64,000 bases of DNA from Sapientia aquatica (GTDB lineage: Bacteria > Pseudomonadota > Gammaproteobacteria > Burkholderiales > Burkholderiaceae_D), in the NCBI RefSeq assembly GCF_004358105.1, contig NZ_SMYL01000004.1:186001-250000 (forward strand), in the 5' to 3' direction. Of this stretch, positions 15,972-24,322 are shown piece by piece. Numbering within the stretch: the stretch's first letter is position 1; every line of letters starts with the position of its first letter. Both the position numbers and the translations under genes were made by a program. The notes beneath the pieces were generated by a model. It did not search any database. It was not told the origin of the DNA and worked only from the letters and a program-made list of their open reading frames with translations.

Positions 15972-16895
15972 CTAACGCAATGCGTTGTGTGCTTCGACTA
16001 AAAATAAAATGGTCGTTGCGGTGAGGTTGAGAACGTAACGCGCGTAGTAGGCGGGAACCTCAACCGGATCGGGGCCTTGGCCGTGGCCGCCGTTTTTGTT
16101 GCGTAATGTAGGGATGCCGCTTTCTAAAAGTATTCTGATTGAGGAGGCTTGGGTTTCAAAGTAGTCAGGTAAGAGCCCATTGCTTAGACAGGTTGCAATG
16201 AGTGCTTTGGCCGTGTCGTTGGGCTTGGTCTGCCATCGGCGCAATTGAATGATGGCTTTCATGGTGCTTTCAAACGCTTTTAATGCGTCGACCAAAGATT
16301 CTTTGTGACGGCCGTGACGGTAATGCTCATGCGCGGCCAGAAATTCTTGATTGGCGCCCGCGAATCCTTCGCCGCGCAATACCGTTAAGGTCGGCTTCAC
16401 CGCCTCAGCATGCAAGAACTCTGAATCAACTCGGATTAGTTCATTGGATTCAAATTGGTAGCCGATGCCGTGTTCTTTGAAGCGGTTGTTAAGTTCTACT
16501 ATTGCGTCTTCTGGGGAAATCGTTCTAATGGTATTACGTGCGTACTCTCGATTGTTTTGAATATTGCCCACCATAACTCTAAAGGAAAGTTCGATTACAT
16601 CAAGTGCGCGCTCGACGGATTGTTCCGCTAAAAAAAACTTGAAGACTGAATCCTCATCAGATCGCGGGTGGGGAACCAGTTCAAATAACCCATATTCTCT
16701 ACAAAGTATGTCCTTAACTAGTTGATAGCTTTTTTTCGCATAGTTTGATGAATAATGATCTATGCCGAAGGCATCGCGAATGATGTGAACTACTTGAACT
16801 CGGAATGGTTGAGGTAGTGAATCGTAAGTATAGACATCCGGCACCTCACCCCTAGCTTGTTTCTGCCGCTTAGAAAATAAATTGAATACCGCCAT
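15972..16895 (-). CDS. AbiJ/STM4504-like abortive infection protein
   Basis: A 307-residue protein of the STM4504/CBY_0614 family by pattern. The N-terminal half begins MAVFNLFSKRQKQARGEVPD and contains FRVQVVHIIRDAFG, typical of the AbiJ N-terminal domain type 4. The C-terminal domain ends with RNKNGGHGQG (residues 265-274), the R-x5-H motif of Abi_C domains that have a HEPN ribonuclease-like fold. The ATG at 16895 has AAGGGA six bases upstream. It interrupts the head operon between protease I and gpG, is more A+T-rich, and has its own hairpin terminator and a possible promoter. Likely triggers host shutdown on infection by other phages (family inference). Confidence 0.75.
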   Translation of the reverse strand: MAVFNLFSKRQKQARGEVPDVYTYDSLPQPFRVQVVHIIRDAFGIDHYSSNYAKKSYQLVKDILCREYGLFELVPHPRSDEDSVFKFFLAEQSVERALDVIELSFRVMVGNIQNNREYARNTIRTISPEDAIVELNNRFKEHGIGYQFESNELIRVDSEFLHAEAVKPTLTVLRGEGFAGANQEFLAAHEHYRHGRHKESLVDALKAFESTMKAIIQLRRWQTKPNDTAKALIATCLSNGLLPDYFETQASSIRILLESGIPTLRNKNGGHGQGPDPVEVPAYYARYVLNLTATTILFLVEAHNALR

Positions 16896-16920
16896 GATTC
16901 CCTTATTTAGCGAACTGTTG

Positions 16921-16932
16921 ATTAACGTTAAT
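16921..16932. promoter_or_regulatory. Palindrome upstream of the Abi-like gene
   Basis: ATTAACGTTAAT is a perfect 12-base palindrome about 25 bases upstream of the start. On the minus strand a possible promoter (TTACCT, 18 bases, TAGAAT) lies upstream of it. It could be an operator, but A+T-rich palindromes can occur by chance. Confidence 0.3.
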
Positions 16933-17013
16933 TTTAATTCTATCAACTATTCTTGCATTAAGGTAAAAACTTGAAGGGAACTTGTGTGGCCCGCGGCCGC
17001 TTGCCGGTCGGCG

Positions 17014-17487
17014 CTAGTTAACCAGCTGTTGCAGATAGTTGTGCGCTAGGGCTAGCATGGCGGATTCGGTTTTGGGCGGCAACTTGCCGTCGGCGTCAAA
17101 TGGCAGGTATCGACGGGCTGGGATGGTGGCTGCCCGACCGCGTCCAGCTGTGCCGCCCAGTTGATGGATGGCCGCGTAAATCACGCCGCCTACGCCGATG
17201 GTGGCGCTGCTGTGGGTGGATTGGGCGATTATGCCGCGACCGATGCTGCCGTCGACTTGCAGTTTTTTACCAGGCCATGTCCCAACGCGAATGCGTTGCT
17301 CTAATGTGGCGGCGGCTAAATCTTTCCATGCGGAGCCGGCAAAACTTTCTGCTTCTAGATTTTCTTCGGCGGCGCTGCGTAGTTCTGCGCCGATACTTTT
17401 CATTAACGGCGTGAGGTCGGTAGTGCCAATTTGTAGCGTATTGAGCGCCTTGGTGAGCGCTTGGCTTTCAATTTTTATCTCGATCAT
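17014..17487 (-). CDS. Virion morphogenesis protein G (Mu gpG/P2 gpS family)
   Basis: A 157-residue protein of the phage virion morphogenesis family. The middle contains FAGSAWKDLAAATLEQRIR and GVIYAAIHQLGGTAGRGRAATIPARRYLPF (about residues 100-130), where the HQxGG...IPARxFLP pattern is the family hallmark. It acts at the head-tail junction. The head F gene is 98 bases upstream, a spacer that holds a tRNA-like relic. Confidence 0.9.
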   Translation of the reverse strand: MIEIKIESQALTKALNTLQIGTTDLTPLMKSIGAELRSAAEENLEAESFAGSAWKDLAAATLEQRIRVGTWPGKKLQVDGSIGRGIIAQSTHSSATIGVGGVIYAAIHQLGGTAGRGRAATIPARRYLPFDADGKLPPKTESAMLALAHNYLQQLVN

Positions 17488-17509
17488 TTATGATGTTCTC
17501 ATAGAGAGC

Positions 17510-17580
17510 GTGCTTAGTTTCCAATTGGAATGGTTAGGGGCCTCGGTCGCTATTATCCGGTTCGAATCCGGCGTAGCACA
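17510..17580 (+). other. tRNA-like relic (acceptor and T arm only)
   Basis: The T-arm CCGG-TTCGAAT-CCGG (17557-17571) and five pairs of an acceptor stem (GTGCT with AGCAC) lie in the correct relative register over 71 bases, and a possible D arm (TTCC with GGGG) contains GG. Two acceptor pairs are mismatched and no proper anticodon stem forms. It lies on the strand opposite to the phage genes. It is a degenerate tRNA or a chance resemblance. Confidence 0.3.
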
Positions 17581-17584
17581 CTTT

Positions 17585-18937
17585 CTACCTTATCCTCGTG
17601 TACATTCCGCTTTTTAGTCCGCTTTGAATATCTGCGTTTTGTACAATAAACACAGTCGCGGCATCATCAATTTGTTGGCCTCCCATTTTGTTTTTTGAAA
17701 ACCTGACCACTGTTTTGGTGGTTTTTGTTTGACTGTTGCCGCCCGCTGGACCTATCACATAAATCATCGTCTGGCCGTACCTATCCCATAGCACCATCGC
17801 TGGATTGGCTAACTTTGCAGGCAGTGCCTTCCATTCTGCGGCAGACAGCGCATTGCCCGCGGCGGTATGACGGGCGGCTTTGGCGCTAGCTAACAATCGA
17901 TCCCCTACGTAAATAATACCCGACGCCACGTCGGCGCCCTGGGCTTTGGCGTAGGCGATTTCTGCCGGATGCATGACGCCTATGCTCATGGTTTGGCCGC
18001 TGGCGAATCCCGTTTTAAGACTACGTTCGATAAGGCTTTCCCACGCGGCTTGGCGAACTGGCGATAACAACGTTTGCTCAATGGCGGCGAATACTTGGGC
18101 GTCGTTGGCTAGTGCTTCTTGGGCGCGTTTATAGAGTAATTCATCCATCACGTGCGAGGCCATCGGGCCGCTGTTGAAGCCGGCGTCGGGGCTGAAGATG
18201 CGGAATTTACGGCCCTCGGTTGGTACGCGCACCCGGGTGATGGTGTCTTGGTAGGTCGCGCCAGTTTTGGGGTCGCGGCCTATCGGGACGATGTCTTCGG
18301 TGATTTGACCGGCGCTGGAATTGACCGTCCAGCCATTGCGCTTGACTGCGTCGGCCGAGACCGCCACGAAGCGGCAGCGGCAGTTAAACCCGTTGGGGGG
18401 CGCAATGCTATCCCAGACGGGGTCGTCATGTCGGTAAATCTTGTTATGCAGCGCCGCATGACTGCTACGGGTGCGACCGTCTAATACAGCGATGTAGCGC
18501 CAATAGGGGTGCGTGTCGGTTTCCTCTTTCATTTCGGCGTAGCGACCGGCCATGTAGGCCGATTGCAGATTGGTTTGGTAGATCGTTGCTAAGCGTCGTG
18601 GGCTGCCTAATTGCACCGGTTGGGCGTTACCCGCGCTGTCAACGACGATCTGTTTGCCCCACCAGCCTTTGGCTTGTAAGATGGGGGCGATATCTTGGAT
18701 GAATTGCTTCTTGGGGTTGCCGTCGGCCATGGCGTTGGTTAAGCCGTTACGAATGTCGCGCAGGATGTCCATGCGCGTAACTTTGGCGACGGTGAAGGCG
18801 CGTGCGTGGGCGGCGCCTAACGTTTCGCGCCAGTCCCAGCCGATGTGGTAGCCTTTGCCGCGCAGATAGCTAATCGCGCGCTCTGGCACCATGGTCAGTA
18901 CGGCCTTTAAATCGGCTGGATTGATTGTATTAGTCAT
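17585..18937 (-). CDS. Minor head protein F (Mu gp30-like) with C-terminal nuclease-like domain
   Basis: A 450-residue protein. Residues 1-200 are the SPP1 gp7/Mu F domain, with DGRTRSSHAALHNKIYR (153-169) and the closing PPNGFNCRCRF motif (180-190). Residues about 300-450 form an added domain with IIYVGDRLLASAKAARH and ALSAAEWKALPAKLANP (363-379), resembling the phage barnase/EndoU/colicin E5/D/RelE-like (PBECR) domains often fused to phage head proteins; H357 could be catalytic. The start overlaps the portal stop. The F part is injected or head-bound; the added domain may act as an RNase effector, which is inference. Confidence 0.85.
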   Translation of the reverse strand: MTNTINPADLKAVLTMVPERAISYLRGKGYHIGWDWRETLGAAHARAFTVAKVTRMDILRDIRNGLTNAMADGNPKKQFIQDIAPILQAKGWWGKQIVVDSAGNAQPVQLGSPRRLATIYQTNLQSAYMAGRYAEMKEETDTHPYWRYIAVLDGRTRSSHAALHNKIYRHDDPVWDSIAPPNGFNCRCRFVAVSADAVKRNGWTVNSSAGQITEDIVPIGRDPKTGATYQDTITRVRVPTEGRKFRIFSPDAGFNSGPMASHVMDELLYKRAQEALANDAQVFAAIEQTLLSPVRQAAWESLIERSLKTGFASGQTMSIGVMHPAEIAYAKAQGADVASGIIYVGDRLLASAKAARHTAAGNALSAAEWKALPAKLANPAMVLWDRYGQTMIYVIGPAGGNSQTKTTKTVVRFSKNKMGGQQIDDAATVFIVQNADIQSGLKSGMYTRIR

Positions 18938-20439
18938 CAGTCAATCCGATTGGCGTTGGCGGACAGTCGGCCCCACGTATCGGCGATGAATAGCATGTTG
19001 GTGAGCGTGTTGACTAGCGCGTCGTCGTTCATGTGCGGATAGGCTTCGGCTAACAAGCCTAACATTTCGGCCTCGGATTGGCCGCGTTGCATGGCCGTGA
19101 TCACGGGCGTTAATAAATCGCTGGCTTGGTCGTTTAATAGCACGTTCGAAAGTCCGCCTACGGCCGCGTCGATGGCTTCTTGGTCGGGGTAGCTGTTGGG
19201 TTGACCTTCGGCGAACGCAAACGGGGTGTTGACGCCTTGGGCGGGGGCTTCGCCAATGTCGTCGTCCTGCAATTGGTAGGCGCGCTTGAAATATTGCCGC
19301 GTCAGATTGGCGCCGGCGTTTTTTAAAATGGCGTCGCGCTCGGCTAAGGTCTTGTCGACCGATTCTGGTTCCCAGAAACTAAAGACCGGTGGCGCGTCGT
19401 TGAAGTTGAGTTCCGCTATCCAGCCGATGAGTTGATTAATGGTGGCGGCGACTAAGCCTGCGTCAGCGTCTCTGATGTCGGCCGAGACGTCTTGCCCTGC
19501 TTGGGCGCTGGCGTTGGTGGTGTCGGCTTCGGTGGTTTGGTTTTGGCCTAGCAGCGCAATCGATACCTCTGAGCGCAAGTGCATTAAAAACTTTTCAAAC
19601 ACGTCGGCGGACGATGATTTGCCGCCGGCTTCGACGATCTCGACCGAGGCGTCGTCGGGGATGACGGCGACGGCGTCTTGCACCATGGCTTCTAACATAT
19701 CCAGTAGGCTGTCGATTTCATGGTCGGGCGTGCTGCGGGGAGCTTTGCCGACCAGCCACGGTGTGCCGTATTTTTCGACGAATTTAAACCAGAAATCGAT
19801 GCCGCCCTGTTTAAACTTGGTCGGCCAGAAGCAGCGCGCCAAGTCGGGGACGCCGTAGGGATTGTCGTAGCTGGCGTCTTGGCGTGGTAGCAGGTGGCTG
19901 CGCTCTGGCAGCAGTTCGCCGTCTTGGCCGGCGCTTTTGGATTTAAAGCGAAGCCGGTTTTGTTGATCGAAGAAATACCACTCGGCCGGCTTGCCGATTA
20001 CATCGACCGGTACGATGTAGTTGCCTACTTTGCCCCAGACGACCTCTAGTGGCTGGTAACCGTAGAGTGGCGCGTCGAGAATTTCGGAGACGATGCGGCC
20101 CATGTCTAGGTCGGCCAAGATGTCGGTGATGTCGTCAGCGTGGCGGCTCGGTTCTAGGTTGCGATCTAGCCCGCTTTGCAGGCTTTTGACGGCGGCTTTG
20201 CGGCGGCGAATACAGCCGCCTACGTGTCCGTCTGAGCGCAGGTCGCGGTAGGCTTGAATGCTTTTGCCTAGCTTGCGTAGAACTGGGTCGGGATTGGGTA
20301 AGGCGCTGCCGACGTTGCTAATGCCTGCGGCGGTGGCGCGGGTGGCAATTTGTTTGCCCTGTTTGGGGGCGGTTTCGGCAAAGCGTACAAAGCCGCCGTT
20401 GGGAAGGTAGATGCCGGTGGCGTTGGATTTCATAACCAT
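18937..20439 (-). CDS. Portal protein (Mu gp29-like, DUF935)
   Basis: A 500-residue DUF935 portal. Family segments include SIQAYRDLRSDGHVGGCIRR and DAPLYGYQPLEVVWGKV (about residues 125-145), PYGVPDLARCFWPTKFKQGG, and KYGTPWLVGK. The ATG at 20439 has AGGAAG about six bases upstream; an alternative ATG at 20433 overlaps the terminase stop as ATGA. Both would give nearly the same protein. It forms the DNA entry ring on the head and binds the terminase. Confidence 0.92.
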   Translation of the reverse strand: MVMKSNATGIYLPNGGFVRFAETAPKQGKQIATRATAAGISNVGSALPNPDPVLRKLGKSIQAYRDLRSDGHVGGCIRRRKAAVKSLQSGLDRNLEPSRHADDITDILADLDMGRIVSEILDAPLYGYQPLEVVWGKVGNYIVPVDVIGKPAEWYFFDQQNRLRFKSKSAGQDGELLPERSHLLPRQDASYDNPYGVPDLARCFWPTKFKQGGIDFWFKFVEKYGTPWLVGKAPRSTPDHEIDSLLDMLEAMVQDAVAVIPDDASVEIVEAGGKSSSADVFEKFLMHLRSEVSIALLGQNQTTEADTTNASAQAGQDVSADIRDADAGLVAATINQLIGWIAELNFNDAPPVFSFWEPESVDKTLAERDAILKNAGANLTRQYFKRAYQLQDDDIGEAPAQGVNTPFAFAEGQPNSYPDQEAIDAAVGGLSNVLLNDQASDLLTPVITAMQRGQSEAEMLGLLAEAYPHMNDDALVNTLTNMLFIADTWGRLSANANRID

Positions 20440-21758
20440 TTGCTTCCTGTGTTTTGTTGACGTGGGCGGCGCGATTTGACGGTGATGGGACCGCTGGGGC
20501 CGTCGCTGGCAGACAGCGCTAAGAAGCATGCCCAAGTTCGGTCGGCGTGGCCGTTGGCGTCCGATTCAGCGATGAAGCGCGGTGCCCCAGTGGGGCCGGA
20601 AATCTTTTGCAGTTTGTGTAAATCGGAACGTAGCGCGGTGTCGCCCAAGGGGATGCGAATTAATTTATCTTCGAACATTTCTTTACCGCGGGTGGCTAGT
20701 GTTAGCTTGCTGGCGACGCTGAAAATCACGCCTTCTACGCGCAGTGAGCCATAGCGGGCTTTGGCGTCTTCGACGGGCTTTTCGCCCATGCCGGTTTGAT
20801 CCATGCACATGCGCAGAACGCGATAACGGGTGAACACGTCGTCTAACAAGGCGTCTTGTTGCGCAAACTTGGCGCGCTTGGCGGTAATAATTTCGCGCGT
20901 CCAATAGACGTCGCCTACCTGCTCAACTACCCAAATCACAAACAAGTCATTGCGTAGGCCGATATCGACGCCTACAAAACAAGGCCCGCCCGCGTAGTGG
21001 GTAGGATCGCCAGCGCGGTCATGCTCTACGCCGTCGATGAGGTCAAAGGATAGCCACGCGCTGGCTTCATCTAGCCATCTGAGTTCAAATTCTTGGCCCC
21101 ACGCGTCTTCGTCATTTAAGGCTAATTTCATGGCGTCGATGTCACGCGGCAGGCCGTCTTTGACGGCTTGGTAAATATCGACGACGTGACGTGACCAGAC
21201 GCTGTCTAACTTTTTGTCGGTCATTAGTTCATAGAACTTGTTACCTTTGCCGTTGGGCGTGGCGGTGACGCGCAGCTTCCAGCCGTTGGATATGACGGGG
21301 AATAGCGCGGTCCATATTTTGCGGCTGTCGGCGTGGAAGGCAAATTCATCTAAAAACACGTTAGCGGAAAATCCGCGCGCCGTGTCGGGATTAGCTGGTA
21401 AGGCAGTGATGCGAGAGCCGCCGGGCAGCACAACATCGAGCATAGTGTAGCGCTCGCCGCTGGCGCCTTTGAATTCGCCTTCGATTTCTTTGACGCCTAG
21501 ACTGTAGGCTTGGCAGTGCTTCTTAACGCCTTCCTCAATCGCTTCTTTGGCTTGGCGTTCGCCGCGTGACAAGATGACCCAGCGCGTGCGACCGCCGGCG
21601 GCTTCGGCGGCAAAACAATCGTCGACCAATTCCAAGGTGCTGGTAAAGGTCTTGCCGGTTTGACGAGCGAACATGCCGATCTTAAATCGGCTGGGGTCGA
21701 GTAGCCATTTCTTTTGGTAGGCGTAAAGTGGGACGGCTGCGCTGGATTTGGGTGACAT
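20430..21758 (-). CDS. Terminase large subunit (Mu gp28-like)
   Basis: A 442-residue packaging motor. Walker A is ARQTGKT (residues 31-37), Walker B VFLDE (134-138), motif III around VTATPNG, and the RNase H-like nuclease domain begins with FVGVDIGLRND (261-271) where D265 is the expected metal ligand. It cuts and packages phage DNA headful-wise together with the gp27-like small subunit, three bases upstream. Confidence 0.93.
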   Translation of the reverse strand: MSPKSSAAVPLYAYQKKWLLDPSRFKIGMFARQTGKTFTSTLELVDDCFAAEAAGGRTRWVILSRGERQAKEAIEEGVKKHCQAYSLGVKEIEGEFKGASGERYTMLDVVLPGGSRITALPANPDTARGFSANVFLDEFAFHADSRKIWTALFPVISNGWKLRVTATPNGKGNKFYELMTDKKLDSVWSRHVVDIYQAVKDGLPRDIDAMKLALNDEDAWGQEFELRWLDEASAWLSFDLIDGVEHDRAGDPTHYAGGPCFVGVDIGLRNDLFVIWVVEQVGDVYWTREIITAKRAKFAQQDALLDDVFTRYRVLRMCMDQTGMGEKPVEDAKARYGSLRVEGVIFSVASKLTLATRGKEMFEDKLIRIPLGDTALRSDLHKLQKISGPTGAPRFIAESDANGHADRTWACFLALSASDGPSGPITVKSRRPRQQNTGSKWL

Positions 21759-21761
21759 GTT

Positions 21762-22313
21762 TTATCCTGTGATGCCGTAAATTTCTTCACGTATGCGTTG
21801 CAGTGTCTCTGGCGCTAATGCGCCTGTTTTTGCTAGTGTGTCTAGCTTATTTTGTTGGGCTTTGAGTAGTTTTAGTTCGGCGGCTTTCTCAATTTCTTGG
21901 CGCTCTTTGATGCTCATGGTGCGGGCTTGCATGGCGGCGCGCGCGGCGCGGGCGAGTTCACTAATTTCTTTGACGCTGACGTCGTCGCGGTCGTGCGCAT
22001 TGAGGGCGGCGTTGGTAGCTAAGGTGGTGACCGCTTGGGCTAATAACGCGCCGGCTTTGTCGCCCATGCCGTCGCCCAATTCATCGACTAAGGCGCCGGC
22101 AGCGGTGTCGATTTCGCGCATGCGGCCGACCATTTCGTCAAAGCCTGCTTTGTAGCGGTGGATGCTGGAGCGGCTGGGAGTGTCGACCTCGGGAAAGGTT
22201 TGCCGCAGGTTGGCGATGAGTTCGTCTAGCGTGAGCCGGTCTTGGCGTAGTAGCTTTTCTAGGTGGGCGCGGACGTCGGGCGCTAGTTTCTTGATGTTGG
22301 ATTTGCGGCCCAC
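21762..22313 (-). CDS. Terminase small subunit-like protein (Mu gp27, DUF3486)
   Basis: A 183-residue DUF3486 protein. It begins MGRKSNIKKLAPDVRAHLEK, continues with a helix-turn-helix-like region (TLDELIANLRQTFPEVDTPS then SSIHRYKAGFDEM), and ends in a long helical region. This family takes the DNA-recognition role of the small terminase in Mu-like phages. It lies between the gp26-like and terminase genes with two- and three-base spacers. Confidence 0.9.
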   Translation of the reverse strand: MGRKSNIKKLAPDVRAHLEKLLRQDRLTLDELIANLRQTFPEVDTPSRSSIHRYKAGFDEMVGRMREIDTAAGALVDELGDGMGDKAGALLAQAVTTLATNAALNAHDRDDVSVKEISELARAARAAMQARTMSIKERQEIEKAAELKLLKAQQNKLDTLAKTGALAPETLQRIREEIYGITG

Positions 22314-22315
22314 GG

Positions 22316-22609
22316 TTATGCTCCGGGCTTGGCCACGCCGGGGACTTGCGAGCGGCCGCGGGCTGCGTCGGTGCCGCGCTCGGTCAACGTGGCTACTAGC
22401 ACGGCGTCAAGGTCTTCTATTGTTACGAGGCCTTGCTCTTCTAGCCAGCGCAGTTCGGTTTTGACTTGATCGCGGGTGATGGCGTGGCCAAAGCGCTCTA
22501 GGGCCATGCGCAGTACGCTGGAGTTGGCTTTCATGGCGGGTAATTCGGCGAGTACGCGTAGAATCAATAGGCGAATATCGCGGCGTAAATAATCGGCAAA
22601 ATTAGGCAT
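22316..22609 (-). CDS. Mu gp26-like winged-helix protein
   Basis: A 97-residue protein with the pattern of the VpaChn25_0724/ArsR-like phage proteins: DIRLLILRVLAELPAMKANS (about 10-29), then HAITRDQVKTELRWLEEQGL and a beta wing TIEDLDAVLVATLTERG. It is a probable winged-helix DNA-binding protein of unknown target. Its place between gp25- and gp27-like genes is conserved in Mu-like phages. Confidence 0.85.
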   Translation of the reverse strand: MPNFADYLRRDIRLLILRVLAELPAMKANSSVLRMALERFGHAITRDQVKTELRWLEEQGLVTIEDLDAVLVATLTERGTDAARGRSQVPGVAKPGA

Positions 22610-22633
22610 GGTGGCGTCTCTAATTGATGGGGG

Positions 22634-22936
22634 TTACTTGTGGTTAAGTAGGTAGTCATTGACGCGGTCTACGCTGCGAGTGAGCGGCGTGATGCTGTCG
22701 CGCAAGGCTTGCAGTTGGCTTTGCATGGACTTCATATCGCCGGCTAATTCTTGGACAACGTTAATGTCGGGCAGATGGCGGATTTTTTCCTCTAGGCTCA
22801 AGATGCGTAATTGCAGCTCCATAACCTCCTTGGCGGTGGCCGAATAACGGCCGATCACCCACGTATAGATGCCGATGACTAGCATGACGCCGGTTTGCAT
22901 TTCTTGCAGGCCGAACTGGAGTTGGTCTAGCGTCAT
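22634..22936 (-). CDS. Mu gp25-like membrane-anchored coiled-coil protein (DUF2730)
   Basis: A 100-residue protein. Residues about 16-30 (GVMLVIGIYTWVIGR) form one membrane segment, followed by a coiled coil with ILSLEEKIRHLPDINVVQEL. This is the DUF2730 pattern found next to spanin genes in Mu-like phages. The ATG at 22936 shares a base with the zinc-finger gene stop (TAATG), which fixes the start. Confidence 0.82.
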   Translation of the reverse strand: MTLDQLQFGLQEMQTGVMLVIGIYTWVIGRYSATAKEVMELQLRILSLEEKIRHLPDINVVQELAGDMKSMQSQLQALRDSITPLTRSVDRVNDYLLNHK

Positions 22937-23181
22937 TAGCGGTTCCAGATTTGAGTGCGTTGGCGTTCTAATCGTTGCTGGCAATCGACGCAATGGCGAC
23001 AGCCTGGCACGGCTTGGCGGCGGGCCTCGGGTATGGGCGCGCCGCATTCATCGACGGTGCAAAATTCGGCGGAATCGGCGGCCGTTTTGCCGGCGGTGTG
23101 GCTGCGTTGGCGTTGGGTGTCTAGCGCCAATTGGCGGATAAATTGCTCTCGCTCAGAGGCGATGTCTAGTGGGTCACTCAC
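22936..23181 (-). CDS. DksA/TraR-type C4 zinc-finger protein
   Basis: An 81-residue protein with the TraR/DksA zinc knuckle: CTVDECGAPIP (first cysteine pair, residues 41 and 46) and CRHCVDCQQR (later cysteines). It lacks the long coiled coil of DksA, as in TraR and phage homologues. It may bind RNA polymerase in the secondary channel and shift host transcription, by analogy with TraR. The start overlaps the o-spanin stop by eight bases. Confidence 0.88.
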   Translation of the reverse strand: MSDPLDIASEREQFIRQLALDTQRQRSHTAGKTAADSAEFCTVDECGAPIPEARRQAVPGCRHCVDCQQRLERQRTQIWNR

Positions 23182-23428
23182 GGTCTATCCAGTTCAAGAA
23201 ATCAATCATCCTGCCGGCGCAGATGCCGTACAGGTCGTAGGTTAGTTTTAGCGCTAGCGCGATGTCGTCGGCGTGGTTACTGGCTGGCGCTGGTGGCGTT
23301 GGACAGCGGGTAGCGTATTCCGCTGGCACTGCTGGTGGCAGCGCGGTCACGGGCGGCGTTAAGTTGGCGCATGACGTTGTCATCAAAGCGGCAATCAACA
23401 CGGTTGGCGGCAGTTTGTGTAAGCGCAT
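23174..23428 (-). CDS. Outer-membrane spanin lipoprotein (Rz1/LysC-like)
   Basis: An 84-residue lipoprotein. The signal peptide ends at a lipobox-like MTTSC with Cys20, followed by a Pro-rich stretch (TPPVTALPPAVP) and a helical end. It overlaps the 3' part of the i-spanin gene by 152 bases in another frame and extends past it, the typical Rz/Rz1 overlap. With the inner-membrane spanin it fuses inner and outer membranes in the last step of lysis. Confidence 0.82.
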   Translation of the reverse strand: MRLHKLPPTVLIAALMTTSCANLTPPVTALPPAVPAEYATRCPTPPAPASNHADDIALALKLTYDLYGICAGRMIDFLNWIDRE

Positions 23429-23702
23429 TGGTTAGCTCCTTTGTTGCGTCGTCGTCGGTGGCGCTGCGTGCGGCTAGCGCGGCGCGCATGGCGCGACTGG
23501 CCGCGTTGGCGTCGGCGATTAATTTTTTATGCGCGTCGACGATGGCGGTAATGTCGGTGATGGTTTTGCTCGATTGGTCGGCGCGTTCTAGTTGGCGTCC
23601 GACGGCGCGGCCATCGATACTGCCGGCGACCCAACCTGCGCCGGCTCCTAGGCAAAATACGATCAGGGCCGCGGCGATGGTGATCCAAAATGTTTTGCTC
23701 AC
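23277..23702 (-). CDS. Inner-membrane spanin (Rz/LysB-like)
   Basis: A 141-residue protein starting at a GTG that overlaps the transglycosylase stop (GTGA), with AAGGAG ten bases upstream. It has one N-terminal membrane segment (FWITIAAALIVFCLGAGAG) and then an Ala/Asp/Lys-rich coiled coil in the periplasm, the Rz type. It works as a pair with the overlapping Rz1-like lipoprotein. An upstream ATG at 23843 would give an unlikely Arg-rich extension. Confidence 0.8.
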   Translation of the reverse strand: MSKTFWITIAAALIVFCLGAGAGWVAGSIDGRAVGRQLERADQSSKTITDITAIVDAHKKLIADANAASRAMRAALAARSATDDDATKELTNALTQTAANRVDCRFDDNVMRQLNAARDRAATSSASGIRYPLSNATSASQ

Positions 23703-24322
23703 GATTGACACGCTCCTTGGCCCCAGCCCGCGGCGTAATAGATGGGCTCGTGCTTGAGCAAGATACGCCGCGGGTAGTGGCGATTTTCTTGCCAGTTGGC
23801 GGGCGATCTGCCTGCGTTGACGAGCTCGACGGCATTGAACCATTGCGATGCATTACGCCCTTGGGCTGCGGCTAACTTGGCGTCGCGCTGCGCCCAGCCT
23901 AGGCCGCCGTTATAGGACGATAAGGTAAAGGCCATGCGGTTGCACTCGTCGGTGCCAGTGACGCGTTGGTAGAGCCAGCGGTCGTAGTGCAGCATGGCGC
24001 GCATTGCCCATGCTGGGTTGAACGGTTGCGCGTTGGCTAGGGATTGCGGATAGAGCGCGGCGATCCATTGTGTGGTGGCTGGCATAAACTGCGCCATGCC
24101 TTGCGCGCCAACGCGAGACACTGCATCGGGTCGCCACGCCGATTCTTGGTGGATTTGGGCGGCGAAGGTGGCGACCGGTGCGTCCATGCCCCATACCATG
24201 CGCGCGGTACGGGTTAGTTCGGCGCGGTATGGGTTGGCGGCATGGGGGACCTGAGCAAAAGAAGTTGCGGGGATCAGCAGTGCAATCAGGATGCGCCCTA
24301 ACTGGCGGGATGAGGCGTTCAT
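23699..24322 (-). CDS. Lytic transglycosylase endolysin (SLT domain)
   Basis: A 207-residue protein with an N-terminal hydrophobic signal (LGRILIALLIPATSFA) and an SLT domain: QIHQESAWRPDA with the catalytic E60, GAQGMAQFMPATT (72-84) and the SSYNGG motif. It cleaves peptidoglycan glycan strands. Export through Sec would make lysis depend on the holin only partly. It is coupled to the holin gene (overlap at 24322) and to the i-spanin gene. Confidence 0.9.
   Translation of the reverse strand: MNASSRQLGRILIALLIPATSFAQVPHAANPYRAELTRTARMVWGMDAPVATFAAQIHQESAWRPDAVSRVGAQGMAQFMPATTQWIAALYPQSLANAQPFNPAWAMRAMLHYDRWLYQRVTGTDECNRMAFTLSSYNGGLGWAQRDAKLAAAQGRNASQWFNAVELVNAGRSPANWQENRHYPRRILLKHEPIYYAAGWGQGACQS

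Noticed and set aside
17500-17584. Complete tRNA gene
   Set aside because: No anticodon stem and two acceptor mismatches; listed only as a tRNA-like relic.
23527-23853. Arg/His-rich frame across the spanin and transglycosylase border
   Set aside because: Composition shows it is an out-of-frame shadow of the GC-rich lysis genes.
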